NCBI RefSeq assembly: GCF_900177325.1
Contig: NZ_FXBL01000004.1
Span: 4,402,001 to 4,466,000 of the forward strand
Length of the DNA: 64,000 bases
DNA from: Mesorhizobium australicum
Lineage (GTDB): Bacteria > Pseudomonadota > Alphaproteobacteria > Rhizobiales > Rhizobiaceae
Reading direction: 5' to 3'
Made by a program: the position numbers and the translations under genes. The notes under the pieces were generated by a model that ran no database searches, was not told the origin of the DNA, and saw nothing but the letters and a program-made list of their open reading frames with translations. This document shows positions 54,997-63,353 of this stretch, in pieces. Positions within the stretch are counted from its first letter, which is position 1; each line of letters begins with the position of its first letter.

Positions 54997-56870
54997 CAGA
55001 CGGCGACGGCCTCGAAACGAGCGGGATCCATCGCCTTGTGAATATCGTGGGCGTGGCTGGGGCATCGACAGCAGACGAGGCCGCCTTTCATGCCGAGCAC
55101 GAGGTCCGTGAAACTTTGCGTCTTGGTTTCGACAAGCCCGCGTTCGGTGAGACCGAGATCCGGCACACCCACCAACCCGATGAAAGACATGATCAGGAAG
55201 GGCGCATGCATCGTACAACCGATTTTGCGGGTGGCTGCATCGCAGGCGAGCGACTGGTCGCGCACCGTCTCCCATGGCTGGTCGCTCATGCAGCCCGCGA
55301 CAGGCAGAGGAACGGTCGACAGCACCTCGCCGTCGGCAACCGTGACATATCCGCCGCCGAGTGCCTCGATGGCTCGGGTCGCAAAGGCCATGTCCGCGTC
55401 CGACGTGCCGACGATCACCAGGTTCTGGTTCTCGCAATTGGTGGTCGCGGCGATCGCGCCGCGCTTCAGGCCGAAGCCCTTGACGAAGCCTATGCCGACA
55501 TTGAGCGTTGCGTGATGGCGGTCGACGATGGCGACCTTGAGCACATCCCTCTCGGTGTCGCAGGCAACCAACCCGTCACGAACCTCGAGTTCGGTGTGGA
55601 AGGCGCGCTTGAAGTAGCCGTCGTACATCTCCATCGCCTGCACCCAGGCGGTGTCGCCTTGCGCTTTCACCGAGAAGAAGGCCTCGTCGATATCGGGGTG
55701 AAGATGCATCGTGTTGCGCGTGAACGCCGGGACTTCGTCGGTGTTCGCAAAAAGCGCCACGCCGTCGCGGGCAACGACCTTGCCGTCGACCAGCACGAGA
55801 TGCGGACGCGCTTCGGCGAGATCTTCGACCAGTTGCAGATCGGCGATCTTGTTGGGCGTCACCGAACCGACCAGATGATCGATCCGGTAGTACGAGGCGG
55901 CGTTGAGCGTCGCCATGCGCCAGGCCTTGAGCGGCTCGACGCCGCACTCGATCGCCTTGCGCACCTGGTGGTCGATATGGCCCTGGCGGTCGAGATCCTC
56001 CACCAGCTTGTCGTCGGCACAAAAGGCTATGTGGCCGAGCCCGTCCTTCAGCGCGGGAATGTCTGCGAAGACCTCGGGCGTGTTGTCGTTCATGCTTCCG
56101 GCCATGACGGTCAGCATGGCGCCAAGTCGCAGCCGCTCGACGACGTCCCTTGTCTTGTGGGCGTTGTGGTCGTCTGAGATACCACCAGCGAGATAGCTCC
56201 ACAGCGGCTCGTTCTCGAGCAGCGCAGTGTGGCCGGTGATGCGCTTGCCCGCTGCGATCGCCGCAACCTGCTTGCGGGCGGAGGACTCGTCCAGATTGAA
56301 AGGGTTGGATTCGCCCAGCGTGGCGGCGTCCGGGCGCTGCACGCGTGCGGCGATCTGCTGAGTGGTCAGATGCGCGCCGCCGAGTTCCAGTTCGGGAGCC
56401 TGCGGCACCTTGTGCGACACCTGGCGCAGGATACGCAGCGGCGTGGTCGTCGTGCCCATGAAATCGAGCCCCTCCTCGCCCAGCACATTGGCGATGCAGT
56501 TGGCGTCGGCGAGCACGGTCGTCGTGCCCTTCGGCACGGACAGCCGCGCGAGTTCGCCAGGCACGAGCTTGGTGTATTCGATATGCAGGTGGACATCGAT
56601 GAAGGTCGGGGCGACGAAGTAGCCGGTCGCGTCTACGACGTTGTCGCAGTCGAAATGCCCCACCGGCGTGATCGCCGCGATATGGCGTCCGCTGATGACG
56701 ACGTCGCGCTCGAGAATCTCGCCGATATGGAGCGCCAGCACCTTGCCGCCGCGCAGGATCAGATCCGGCTTTTCCTTGCCCGCTGCGACGAAGCGCATGC
56801 GCATCAGCTCGGCGACGGACGGCGCCCAGGTGGCGCCGGTCGCGGGATAGGTGAGCGGCTCGTCGGTCAT
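54996..56870 (-). CDS. Adenine-deaminase-family amidohydrolase with altered motifs
   Basis: A 624-residue amidohydrolase matching adenine deaminase over its length: FIDVHLHIE (H94, H96), TGHTALL (about 212-218) and C-terminal LGGGYVTVADGEV. Two motifs that I recall as fixed in E. coli-type Ade differ. DPHEI is DANCI (122-126), and the SHDSHN block is NCENQN (478-483). This removes several His/Glu side chains near the metal site. It is also longer than usual (about 570-590). Substrate may therefore not be adenine. It overlaps both neighbours (ATPase upstream, DszC-like downstream). Confidence 0.8.
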   Translation of the reverse strand: MTDEPLTYPATGATWAPSVAELMRMRFVAAGKEKPDLILRGGKVLALHIGEILERDVVISGRHIAAITPVGHFDCDNVVDATGYFVAPTFIDVHLHIEYTKLVPGELARLSVPKGTTTVLADANCIANVLGEEGLDFMGTTTTPLRILRQVSHKVPQAPELELGGAHLTTQQIAARVQRPDAATLGESNPFNLDESSARKQVAAIAAGKRITGHTALLENEPLWSYLAGGISDDHNAHKTRDVVERLRLGAMLTVMAGSMNDNTPEVFADIPALKDGLGHIAFCADDKLVEDLDRQGHIDHQVRKAIECGVEPLKAWRMATLNAASYYRIDHLVGSVTPNKIADLQLVEDLAEARPHLVLVDGKVVARDGVALFANTDEVPAFTRNTMHLHPDIDEAFFSVKAQGDTAWVQAMEMYDGYFKRAFHTELEVRDGLVACDTERDVLKVAIVDRHHATLNVGIGFVKGFGLKRGAIAATTNCENQNLVIVGTSDADMAFATRAIEALGGGYVTVADGEVLSTVPLPVAGCMSDQPWETVRDQSLACDAATRKIGCTMHAPFLIMSFIGLVGVPDLGLTERGLVETKTQSFTDLVLGMKGGLVCCRCPSHAHDIHKAMDPARFEAVAV

Positions 56871-58381
56871 TGGGCTGTCTCCATAGTATTCAGACCCATC
56901 ATCGCCTGACCGAGCAGGGTCATGTCGACGGGTCGGGCAAGATCGAACTCCGCCACGACGCGGCCGTTGGTGAGGACGATCATGCGATGTCCAAGCTCCA
57001 GCAGCTCGTCGAGGTCAGCCGAGATGACCACGACCGCCGCTCCGTCGGCTGCAGCTTTTGTCAGCGCGGCGCGGATGCTGGCGGCCGCGGCAAGATCGAG
57101 CCCTTGCGTTGGGCCGTGGGCGACGATGACACCGGGAGCACGGGCGAGTTCGCGGCCGACGAGAAGCTTCTGCTGATTGCCGCCGGAAAGACCGCCGGAG
57201 ATCGCCTCCGGATCGGGCGGCCGAACATCGAAATCCGCGATGATGCGCTTGCCGTGGTCATGTTCCGCCGATCGGTCGCGCGTGCCCAGGAACCGCCGGA
57301 ACGCCTTGCCTCTCATCTCGAAGAGGCTGGCATTCTCGGAGATCGTTAGATCTGAGACGATCCCATCGGCTCGATTCTCGGGGATGAAGGCGAGGCCCAG
57401 GCGCGTCGAACGTGCAGGATCGCCGGTCACGTCGGCTCCATCGACATCCACGCGTCCGCTGTCCATGCCCCGCAGCCCCGCCAGGGCTTCCGCCAGCGCC
57501 GGCTGGCTGACGCCGGCCACGCCCGCGATCGCCAGGATTTCACCCTGCCGCACCGCCAGCGAGATGTCGTCGAGCACCAATTGGTCCTTGTCCCGGAGCG
57601 TCAGGCTGGAGACCTTCAGGCGCTGCCAGTCGCTGGTCGCTGCCAAGCGCGTCGCCCTGCCCCGATCGCGATCGCCCACCATAAGTCGCGCCACTTCATT
57701 TGCATCGAGCCCTGCGGTCGCGCCGTCCAGGATCACCTTGCCGCCGCGCAGCACGGTAATGTCGTCGGCACCCTCCATGACCTCGGCAATGCGATGGGTG
57801 ACCAGTGCCACCGAGGTTCCGCCTGACGCCAGACGGCGAATTGTCCTGATGAGACGTTCGATCTCGACCGGCCCCAGCGCCGAGGTCGGTTCGTCAAGCA
57901 GCAGGATGCGCGCCCCGGCGGCGACCGCCGAGACGATTTCGCCGAGCTGGCGGCCGGCCAGGCTAAGGCGTTCCACCGGAGAGGTCATATCGAGCGAGAC
58001 GTCCATGTCCGCGGCCACCTTCTGCAGCTGTGAAAGCGCGCCATCGCGGTCGAGCTTCAGCCCGCCCCCGGCCAGAAGATGGTTGTCGACGATCGACAGC
58101 GTCGCCACGAAGGAAAGCGCCTGCGGCACGAAGCCTATCCCGGCCGCGATCGCCTGGCGTCTCGACCATGGTCCGACCGCCGCCCCATCCAGGACGAATT
58201 CGCCGGCATCGCGCGGAAGAATGCCGGCGATGATCTTCGCCAGCGTGGATTTGCCCGCCCCGTTCTCGCCGACGATCGCGCGGATGCGCCCGCGCTCCAG
58301 GTCGATCGCAGCTCCCGAAAGAGCCGCGACCGACCCGAAGCGCTTGTCCACGCCCTTGACTCTGACGAGCGTATCCGACAC
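56867..58381 (-). CDS. Nucleoside-type ABC importer ATPase (NupO/YufO-like, two domains)
   Basis: A 504-residue protein with two ABC domains. First: Walker A GENGAGKST and Walker B ILLLDEPTSALGP; its signature LSLAGRQLGEIVSAV lacks the SGG. Second, from about 265: a degenerate Walker A (AGVAGVSQPALAEAL) and a complete signature LSGGNQQKLLVGREL. One full and one degenerate site is usual for the RbsA/YufO group. It follows the binding protein by 12 bases. Confidence 0.92.
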   Translation of the reverse strand: MSDTLVRVKGVDKRFGSVAALSGAAIDLERGRIRAIVGENGAGKSTLAKIIAGILPRDAGEFVLDGAAVGPWSRRQAIAAGIGFVPQALSFVATLSIVDNHLLAGGGLKLDRDGALSQLQKVAADMDVSLDMTSPVERLSLAGRQLGEIVSAVAAGARILLLDEPTSALGPVEIERLIRTIRRLASGGTSVALVTHRIAEVMEGADDITVLRGGKVILDGATAGLDANEVARLMVGDRDRGRATRLAATSDWQRLKVSSLTLRDKDQLVLDDISLAVRQGEILAIAGVAGVSQPALAEALAGLRGMDSGRVDVDGADVTGDPARSTRLGLAFIPENRADGIVSDLTISENASLFEMRGKAFRRFLGTRDRSAEHDHGKRIIADFDVRPPDPEAISGGLSGGNQQKLLVGRELARAPGVIVAHGPTQGLDLAAAASIRAALTKAAADGAAVVVISADLDELLELGHRMIVLTNGRVVAEFDLARPVDMTLLGQAMMGLNTMETAQ

Positions 58382-58393
58382 GTCGCTGCGCTC

Positions 58394-59383
58394 TTACTCG
58401 AAGAAATTGGGCAGCGTCTTCTTGCCGCTTTCGAGATCGGCGATCAGTGCCTCGACCTGGCTCTTCAGATCGGCAGGCAGGCTTTCGCCGACCTCGCGGA
58501 CTTCGGTCATCACAAGGCCCTTGTTGGCGATGCCGGACACGAAGAACTTCTTGCCGAACGTGCCGGCCTTGATGTCGTCGACATAGGCCTTGTAGGTCGG
58601 GTACATGTCGAGCACGACGGATGCGATGTTGACCTTCTCGGCAAAGCCGCCGGCCTCGCCGGTCACGCCGATCGTCAGCGCGCCTTCCTGGCCAGCCGCG
58701 GCGGCGACGCCGTTGCCGATGCCGTCCCCCGAGGTCCAGACGACTCCGGCACCCTGCGCGATCATGCCCCGGGTCACTTCGGCGGCCTTCTGGGCATCGT
58801 CGAAGGAGCCAGTATATGTTTCAATGAACGTGGCCGATGCGTTGCCTTCCTTCAAACCCGCCTTGAAGCCGTTGTGGGAAGCCTTGACGAAGGGAAGATC
58901 CGGGCCGCCGACCATGCCGAACGTGGTGATGCCGGCAAGCTTGCCGGCGATAAAGCCACCCAGATAGCCCTGCTGTCCGAAGTCGTAGGTCCAGCCATCG
59001 ACATTGGCGATCAGGCGCTCTGCGAGATCCGGCCCGCCGGATGCGGCGAAATGCACCTTGGGAAAGTCGGGCGCGATTTTCAGGATCGGGTCTGAGAGTT
59101 CGATACCGTGACCGATGACGAGGTCATAGCCCTGCGACGCGTACTGGCGGATAATCGGCTCTGACTTCGACGGATCGGCCATCGCCTCGCGGATCTCGAA
59201 CGTGATCTCGCCATCCTTGGCGAGCTTCTCGGCAGCTTCGCGGGCGACCTGGTTGAACGAGCCGTCATTGGCATGGCCCGGCACGAGGAGCGCGACCTTC
59301 AGGGGATCGGCAAATGCGGCGCCGGCGGAAAGGCTGGCGAACGCGACGGTGGCGGCAAGACTGATCTGACGCAGTGTCTTCAT
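58394..59383 (-). CDS. BMP-family (basic membrane protein) nucleoside-binding protein
   Basis: A 329-residue periplasmic binding protein. The Sec signal MKTLRQISLAATVAFASLS ends near AAFADP; the mature part begins KVALLVPGHANDGSFNQVA, a BMP/PnrA-type start. GHGIELSDPILKIAPDFP and GFIAGKLAGITTFGMVGG are further family blocks. Relatives bind purine nucleosides. ATG 59383 overlaps the stop of the preceding unknown gene by ATGA. Confidence 0.9.
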   Translation of the reverse strand: MKTLRQISLAATVAFASLSAGAAFADPLKVALLVPGHANDGSFNQVAREAAEKLAKDGEITFEIREAMADPSKSEPIIRQYASQGYDLVIGHGIELSDPILKIAPDFPKVHFAASGGPDLAERLIANVDGWTYDFGQQGYLGGFIAGKLAGITTFGMVGGPDLPFVKASHNGFKAGLKEGNASATFIETYTGSFDDAQKAAEVTRGMIAQGAGVVWTSGDGIGNGVAAAAGQEGALTIGVTGEAGGFAEKVNIASVVLDMYPTYKAYVDDIKAGTFGKKFFVSGIANKGLVMTEVREVGESLPADLKSQVEALIADLESGKKTLPNFFE

Positions 59384-59976
59384 GGGGCCTGCTCCTTCGG
59401 AGACTTGGTTGCGGTGTCGATAGCGAATGTGAGGGTCACCGGATCGAGGCTGGGGCCGTCGAAGCGGTTGCTGAACCTGTTCTTCTGGGCGATCGCTGCC
59501 CCCGTCGTGATCTCGAAGCATGGGTCGAGGATCGGCCGAGAAATCCCGAGCATTTCCGCCGGCACGCACAGGACCGAGAAGCGGCCGTAGGGCTCAGCCT
59601 CGATGGAAGCGTGCAGCGCGCCGGTCCGGCTTTTCGAGATCAGCGCGGCCGTCGACAGAAAGCCGGCGGGTGTTGGCGGGCTGTCGCAGGTCATCCCGCT
59701 GGGGCAGACAACGTGCCGCATCGCGCCGCCGGCATCGATGGCGACCGTCTCGCGTGAACGCTCCGCCCAGGCCGGCGCGCCGCCGAGGATGGACACGACA
59801 TCGCCATCGCGGCTGATGTCGATCGCCGACACATAGGTCGGCTCTACCTTGGAGCCGGACAGCGCAAAACGTTCCGGAAGGCCCCTCGCCCACTGCAACA
59901 GATCGGTGCCGGCCGCCCCGGCGGGCGCACCGGCGAATGCGAGAGCGGCGACTGCCATTGCGAGGTGCCTCACCAT
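59380..59976 (-). CDS. Unknown secreted protein in nucleoside operon
   Basis: A 198-residue protein with a Sec signal (MVRHLAMAVAALAFAGAPAG, cleavage near AAG). The mature part is beta-rich and has three cysteines (HVVCPSGMTCDSPP; later VLCVPAE and LDPCFEIT gives two more), which could form disulfides. I recognise no family. It overlaps both the ADA-family gene (7 bases) and the binding-protein gene (4 bases), so it belongs to the operon. A periplasmic accessory for substrate capture or hydrolysis is a guess. Confidence 0.7.
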   Translation of the reverse strand: MVRHLAMAVAALAFAGAPAGAAGTDLLQWARGLPERFALSGSKVEPTYVSAIDISRDGDVVSILGGAPAWAERSRETVAIDAGGAMRHVVCPSGMTCDSPPTPAGFLSTAALISKSRTGALHASIEAEPYGRFSVLCVPAEMLGISRPILDPCFEITTGAAIAQKNRFSNRFDGPSLDPVTLTFAIDTATKSPKEQAP

Positions 59977-60953
59977 GTCGCGAGAGCCTCAAGCAGGGAG
60001 GCTTTCAGCCCGTCGTGAGCAAAGGACGCGCGGATTGAGGTTTCAGCAACCGTCCTGCACGTCTCCTTGTCCCATGCGAAAGCGTCGGCCGTACGGGCAT
60101 ATTCCGCGGCGAGATCGGTGCGCAGCAAAGCGGGATCGTCGGTATTGACCGACACCGGCACGCCGGCGCGCCGCAGAAAGTCGATCGGATGCTCGCCCAG
60201 CGTCTGGTAAAGACCGAGCACGAGGTTGGAACTCGGGCAGATGCCGAGTGCGATTTGACGGTCGGCCAGGATGTCGACAAGCGCGGGATCCTCGATCGCG
60301 CGAACGCCGTGGTCGATGCGGTCCGCGCCGAGCAGGAAGATCGCGTCGCGAACCCCATCCGGCCCGCTGGATTCGCCGGCATGCGCAGTGCGCTTGAGAC
60401 CGCCACGCCCGGCGAGCTGAAACGCCTCCGCGAATTTCTCGCCCGTGCGGCCGGACGCGGCCTCGTTGCCGTCGACGGAAAGTGCCACGACCCGCGGATG
60501 CTTAAGGCGAAGCAGTTCCTCGACCAGTTCCACGGCTTCGGCGGAGGACTGCTGCCGCAGAAGCGATACGCACAGACCGGCCGGCGGCAACCCATCCGCC
60601 TCGGCGGCGCGAAACCCCTCGTCGAGCCCCTCCACCAGTCCTGACAGGTTGCCCCGCCAGCCTGACCAGTGTGTGGGATTAACGATGACGTCGGCGTAGC
60701 CAACACCGGAATCCGCCATCCGCTGGGAAAAGGCATAGGCCGATTTGGCGAGCTGATCCCTGGTGCGCGACAGGCCGCAGATGAAATCGAGGAATTCGAG
60801 AAAGTCCGCCAGACCTTGGAATTCCAGCAACCGGTCCTCCGGGCGGGGCAGAGGCGTGCCGTTCTCGCGCGCGAGCTCCACGATCGTCTCGGTGGAGAAG
60901 CAGCCCTCGAGATGCACATGGATTTCTGCCTTTGGCAGCGATTTGAAATCCAT
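59970..60953 (-). CDS. Adenosine/adenine deaminase-family protein (ADA fold)
   Basis: A 327-residue zinc hydrolase. KAEIHVHLEGCFS (HxH ligands) is at the start, followed by HAGESSGPDG, then RIDHGVRAIED and SVNTDDPALL with the metal Asp. The segment before the catalytic His reads RIDHG, as in adenine-type members; adenosine deaminases usually have RIGHG. The base specificity is therefore open. Start ATG 60953, or GTG 60959 two codons earlier; neither has a good ribosome site. It is the first gene of the eight-gene nucleoside operon. An 8-base GCACGTGC palindrome (61015-61022) lies in the 112-base upstream gap. Confidence 0.85.
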   Translation of the reverse strand: MDFKSLPKAEIHVHLEGCFSTETIVELARENGTPLPRPEDRLLEFQGLADFLEFLDFICGLSRTRDQLAKSAYAFSQRMADSGVGYADVIVNPTHWSGWRGNLSGLVEGLDEGFRAAEADGLPPAGLCVSLLRQQSSAEAVELVEELLRLKHPRVVALSVDGNEAASGRTGEKFAEAFQLAGRGGLKRTAHAGESSGPDGVRDAIFLLGADRIDHGVRAIEDPALVDILADRQIALGICPSSNLVLGLYQTLGEHPIDFLRRAGVPVSVNTDDPALLRTDLAAEYARTADAFAWDKETCRTVAETSIRASFAHDGLKASLLEALATW

Positions 60954-61065
60954 CGACACGTGTGCTGAAGCCCTGGTTCTTCCTTGGTTCCACGCAGGAG
61001 CTTCCAGCTTTTTCGCACGTGCACAAGAACAATTTGACGTTTCAAGCGTGCGATAGAACGCAACG

Positions 61066-61998
61066 CTAGCTGACGTTGTCCGTCGTCGAATGCGTCGACG
61101 CTATGTCGGTGAGTGCAGCGCGCAAAAGCGTGATCGCGGCCTGTGTGGCCGGCGATGGACGGCGGTTCGACGGCACCGCGATGACCAGTTCTTCCTTCTC
61201 GAGCTTGCTGTCCTCGATCTTGAGGAAGACGAGGCTGCCCTGCGCGAGTTCGGTATGCACGTCGAAGATCGACAGGATCGCCATCATCTCGGCGTTGGAG
61301 AGCATCGATTTCATCATCGCGATCGAGTTGGATTTTAGGGGCGACAAGACCTCGATATGAGCTTCTCGGAAAGCGCTCTCGATGAATTCGTGGATGCGCA
61401 CCGAACTGTCCGGAAGCACGAAGCCGTAGCGCAGGCAGTTGGCCAGCCGCAGATTACGAGAACCCGCCAGGGGATGGTTCGTCGCCATCACGAGGCCGGG
61501 ACGCAATTTGAGCCGGAAAACGATGTCGGCGGCGAAGCGCGCCGGAGGATTGAAGATCAGCGCCAGATCGAGCTCCTTGGCGACGAGTTTGCGCACAAGC
61601 TCTTCGGTCGAGGCGAACTGGGTCGATACCTCCAGCCCGGAATGGTACTGCCAGAGAGACCTGATGACATCCGGCAGCACGGCTGTGCTGAAGCATTCGG
61701 TAGCTCCGATAGAGACCGCTCCACGCCTCTGTCCGGTGAGTTCGCGCAATTGCCCTTCGGCCAGCGCCTGCTCGCGCCGCCACCGCCTGATGTCGGCCAG
61801 CAGCCGCTCTCCGACAGGTGTCGGACGCACTCCTCGGGGAAGACGCTCGAGCAGGGGCAGGCCAATCTCGGCTTCCATGTTGAGGATCTGCCGGTTGATT
61901 GCCGAGGCGGACATGTTGAGCGCTTCCGCTGCGCGGCGGAACGACCCCGCCCGCGCCACGGCGTCCAGCAGGATTGCGGAGGAAGACAGCAGTTGCAT
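61066..61998 (-). CDS. LysR-family transcriptional regulator
   Basis: A 310-residue LysR protein. The N-terminal helix-turn-helix is AGSFRRAAEALNMSASAINR (about 16-35), followed by LERLPRGVRPTPVGERLL; the effector domain starts near GAVSIGATECFST. I chose ATG 61998, which puts the helix-turn-helix at the usual place; an ATG at 62064 would add 22 residues. Divergent from the deaminase at 62116 and 112 bases upstream of the nucleoside operon on the same strand, so it may control both. Confidence 0.9.
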   Translation of the reverse strand: MQLLSSSAILLDAVARAGSFRRAAEALNMSASAINRQILNMEAEIGLPLLERLPRGVRPTPVGERLLADIRRWRREQALAEGQLRELTGQRRGAVSIGATECFSTAVLPDVIRSLWQYHSGLEVSTQFASTEELVRKLVAKELDLALIFNPPARFAADIVFRLKLRPGLVMATNHPLAGSRNLRLANCLRYGFVLPDSSVRIHEFIESAFREAHIEVLSPLKSNSIAMMKSMLSNAEMMAILSIFDVHTELAQGSLVFLKIEDSKLEKEELVIAVPSNRRPSPATQAAITLLRAALTDIASTHSTTDNVS

Positions 61999-62115
61999 GG
62001 TTTCCAGCACCCACGGAGCGTTGCATCTTCTCGAACGGTAGCGCCGCGAATTGTCGCTTGTCATTCATTTTCCGATTCCGCACCCTGCTGCGATGCACAT
62101 AAGGGTAGGCATGCA

Positions 62116-62610
62116 ATGAAGGACGACCGGACGCTCTCCGAGCACGAGTATTTCCTGCGCAAGACGTTTGAGGTGGCAGAGCGCGCGCAGATGGCGGGCA
62201 ATCACCCGTTCGGCGCCATACTTGTGTCACCCGATGGCGAGGTGCTGATGGAACAGGAGAACGCCTTCCAGCCGCTGCAGGACATGACCGGCCACGCCGA
62301 ACGCGTGTTGATGACGCGCGCATCACAGGCCTACCGCCCGCAGTTCCTCGCCGAATGCACGATGTACACGTCCGCCGAACCCTGCGCCATGTGCTCCGGG
62401 GCCGTCTATTGGGCCGGCGTCGGCCGGGTCGTCTACGGCCTCGACGAAAGTCGGCTCAAGCAGATCACCGGCAATCACGATGAGAATCCGACACTCGACC
62501 TGCCCTGCCGAACGGTATTCGAGGCGGGCCAGCGCGCCATCGAGGTGATCGGCCCGCTACTCGCCGACGAAGCCGCCAAGCAGCACGAGACGTTCTGGCA
62601 GAAAAGCTAG
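62116..62610 (+). CDS. Nucleoside/base deaminase of the CMP/dCMP (guanine deaminase-like) family
   Basis: A 164-residue zinc deaminase. TGHAERVLM (HAE) and SAEPCAMCSGAVYWAGVGR (PCxxC) carry the ligands and proton shuttle. Size and the PCAMCSGA block fit the guanine deaminase/TadA-like group. It has an AGG-type site before ATG 62116. The nucleoside importer and other deaminases nearby suggest a purine or nucleoside substrate, not tRNA. A frame continuing upstream is antisense to the LysR gene and not a real extension. Confidence 0.88.
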   Translation: MKDDRTLSEHEYFLRKTFEVAERAQMAGNHPFGAILVSPDGEVLMEQENAFQPLQDMTGHAERVLMTRASQAYRPQFLAECTMYTSAEPCAMCSGAVYWAGVGRVVYGLDESRLKQITGNHDENPTLDLPCRTVFEAGQRAIEVIGPLLADEAAKQHETFWQKS

Positions 62611-62744
62611 GGCGAGCAACCACGCAGATGCTCCGGCATTCGCATAGAATGACCGGGATTTTCTAGAGTTGCTCGCGTTTGGCTCTAGCCGATTGACGAG
62701 AAATCGTTTGGCCGTGTCTCAGCGACCGTCCAACGGCTGTGACG

Positions 62745-63347
62745 TCAGGCCAGCGCCTCCAGGCAGTGCGTCCGATAAGCGGGCCGCGCGTTCAATTCCT
62801 GGAAATAGCGCTCGAGGTTCGGATAGGGCAGATGTCCGGCGGCAAGCCGGAACAGGCGGCCGAGATGGATGGCGACGGGGATATCGCCGATGCTGAGCTC
62901 ATCGCCGGCAAGAAAGCGGCTGTCGGCCAGCGCACCGTCGAGAATGGCGCAGGGAGCCGCTACGTCGGCGATCGCCTTGTCGAGCGCCTCCGGCGCCTTC
63001 GCTGTCATGAGCGCGATCACCTTCGGATAGAGATAGATCGTTCCCCAGTCCATCCATCGGTCCGACAACGACCGCGCAGCCGCATCGACGGGCCAGAACG
63101 TGCCGGCTCCGTAGGTCGCGCCGAGATAACGGACAATGGCATTGGACTCCCATATCCGCGCAGGTCCGTCGACCAACAAAGGGATGAGGCCGTTGGGGTT
63201 CATGCCGAGGTAGGCCGCATCCTTGTTGCCACCGAACGGACCGCCGACATCGAGGCGCCGATGCTCGACGCCGAGTTCGGCGAGGGTCCACATCACCTTG
63301 GCAACGTTGGAGGAGTTCGGACGGCCGTGAACGGTGATCATGGGCAT
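62745..63347 (-). CDS. Glutathione S-transferase
   Basis: A 200-residue GST. N-terminal thioredoxin-like domain: RPNSSNVAKVMWTLAEL with a Ser/Asn active region, NPNGLIPLLVDG with the cis-Pro, and WESNAIVRYLG. The helical C-terminal domain starts near residue 88 (FLAGDELSIGDIPVAI is the N-capping motif). It runs in the same direction as the MFS gene upstream with six bases between. The substrate is unknown. Confidence 0.92.
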   Translation of the reverse strand: MPMITVHGRPNSSNVAKVMWTLAELGVEHRRLDVGGPFGGNKDAAYLGMNPNGLIPLLVDGPARIWESNAIVRYLGATYGAGTFWPVDAAARSLSDRWMDWGTIYLYPKVIALMTAKAPEALDKAIADVAAPCAILDGALADSRFLAGDELSIGDIPVAIHLGRLFRLAAGHLPYPNLERYFQELNARPAYRTHCLEALA

Positions 63348-63353
63348 GCTTTC

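Noticed and set aside
62093..62112. ATGC-N12-GCAT as a LysR-type site before the base deaminase
   Set aside because: It overlaps the ribosome site, the arms are short, and it does not match the T-N11-A form well.
62612..62676. 9-base inverted repeat GCGAGCAAC/GTTGCTCGC after the base deaminase gene
   Set aside because: The loop would be 47 bases and there is only a short T-run, so I do not call it a terminator.
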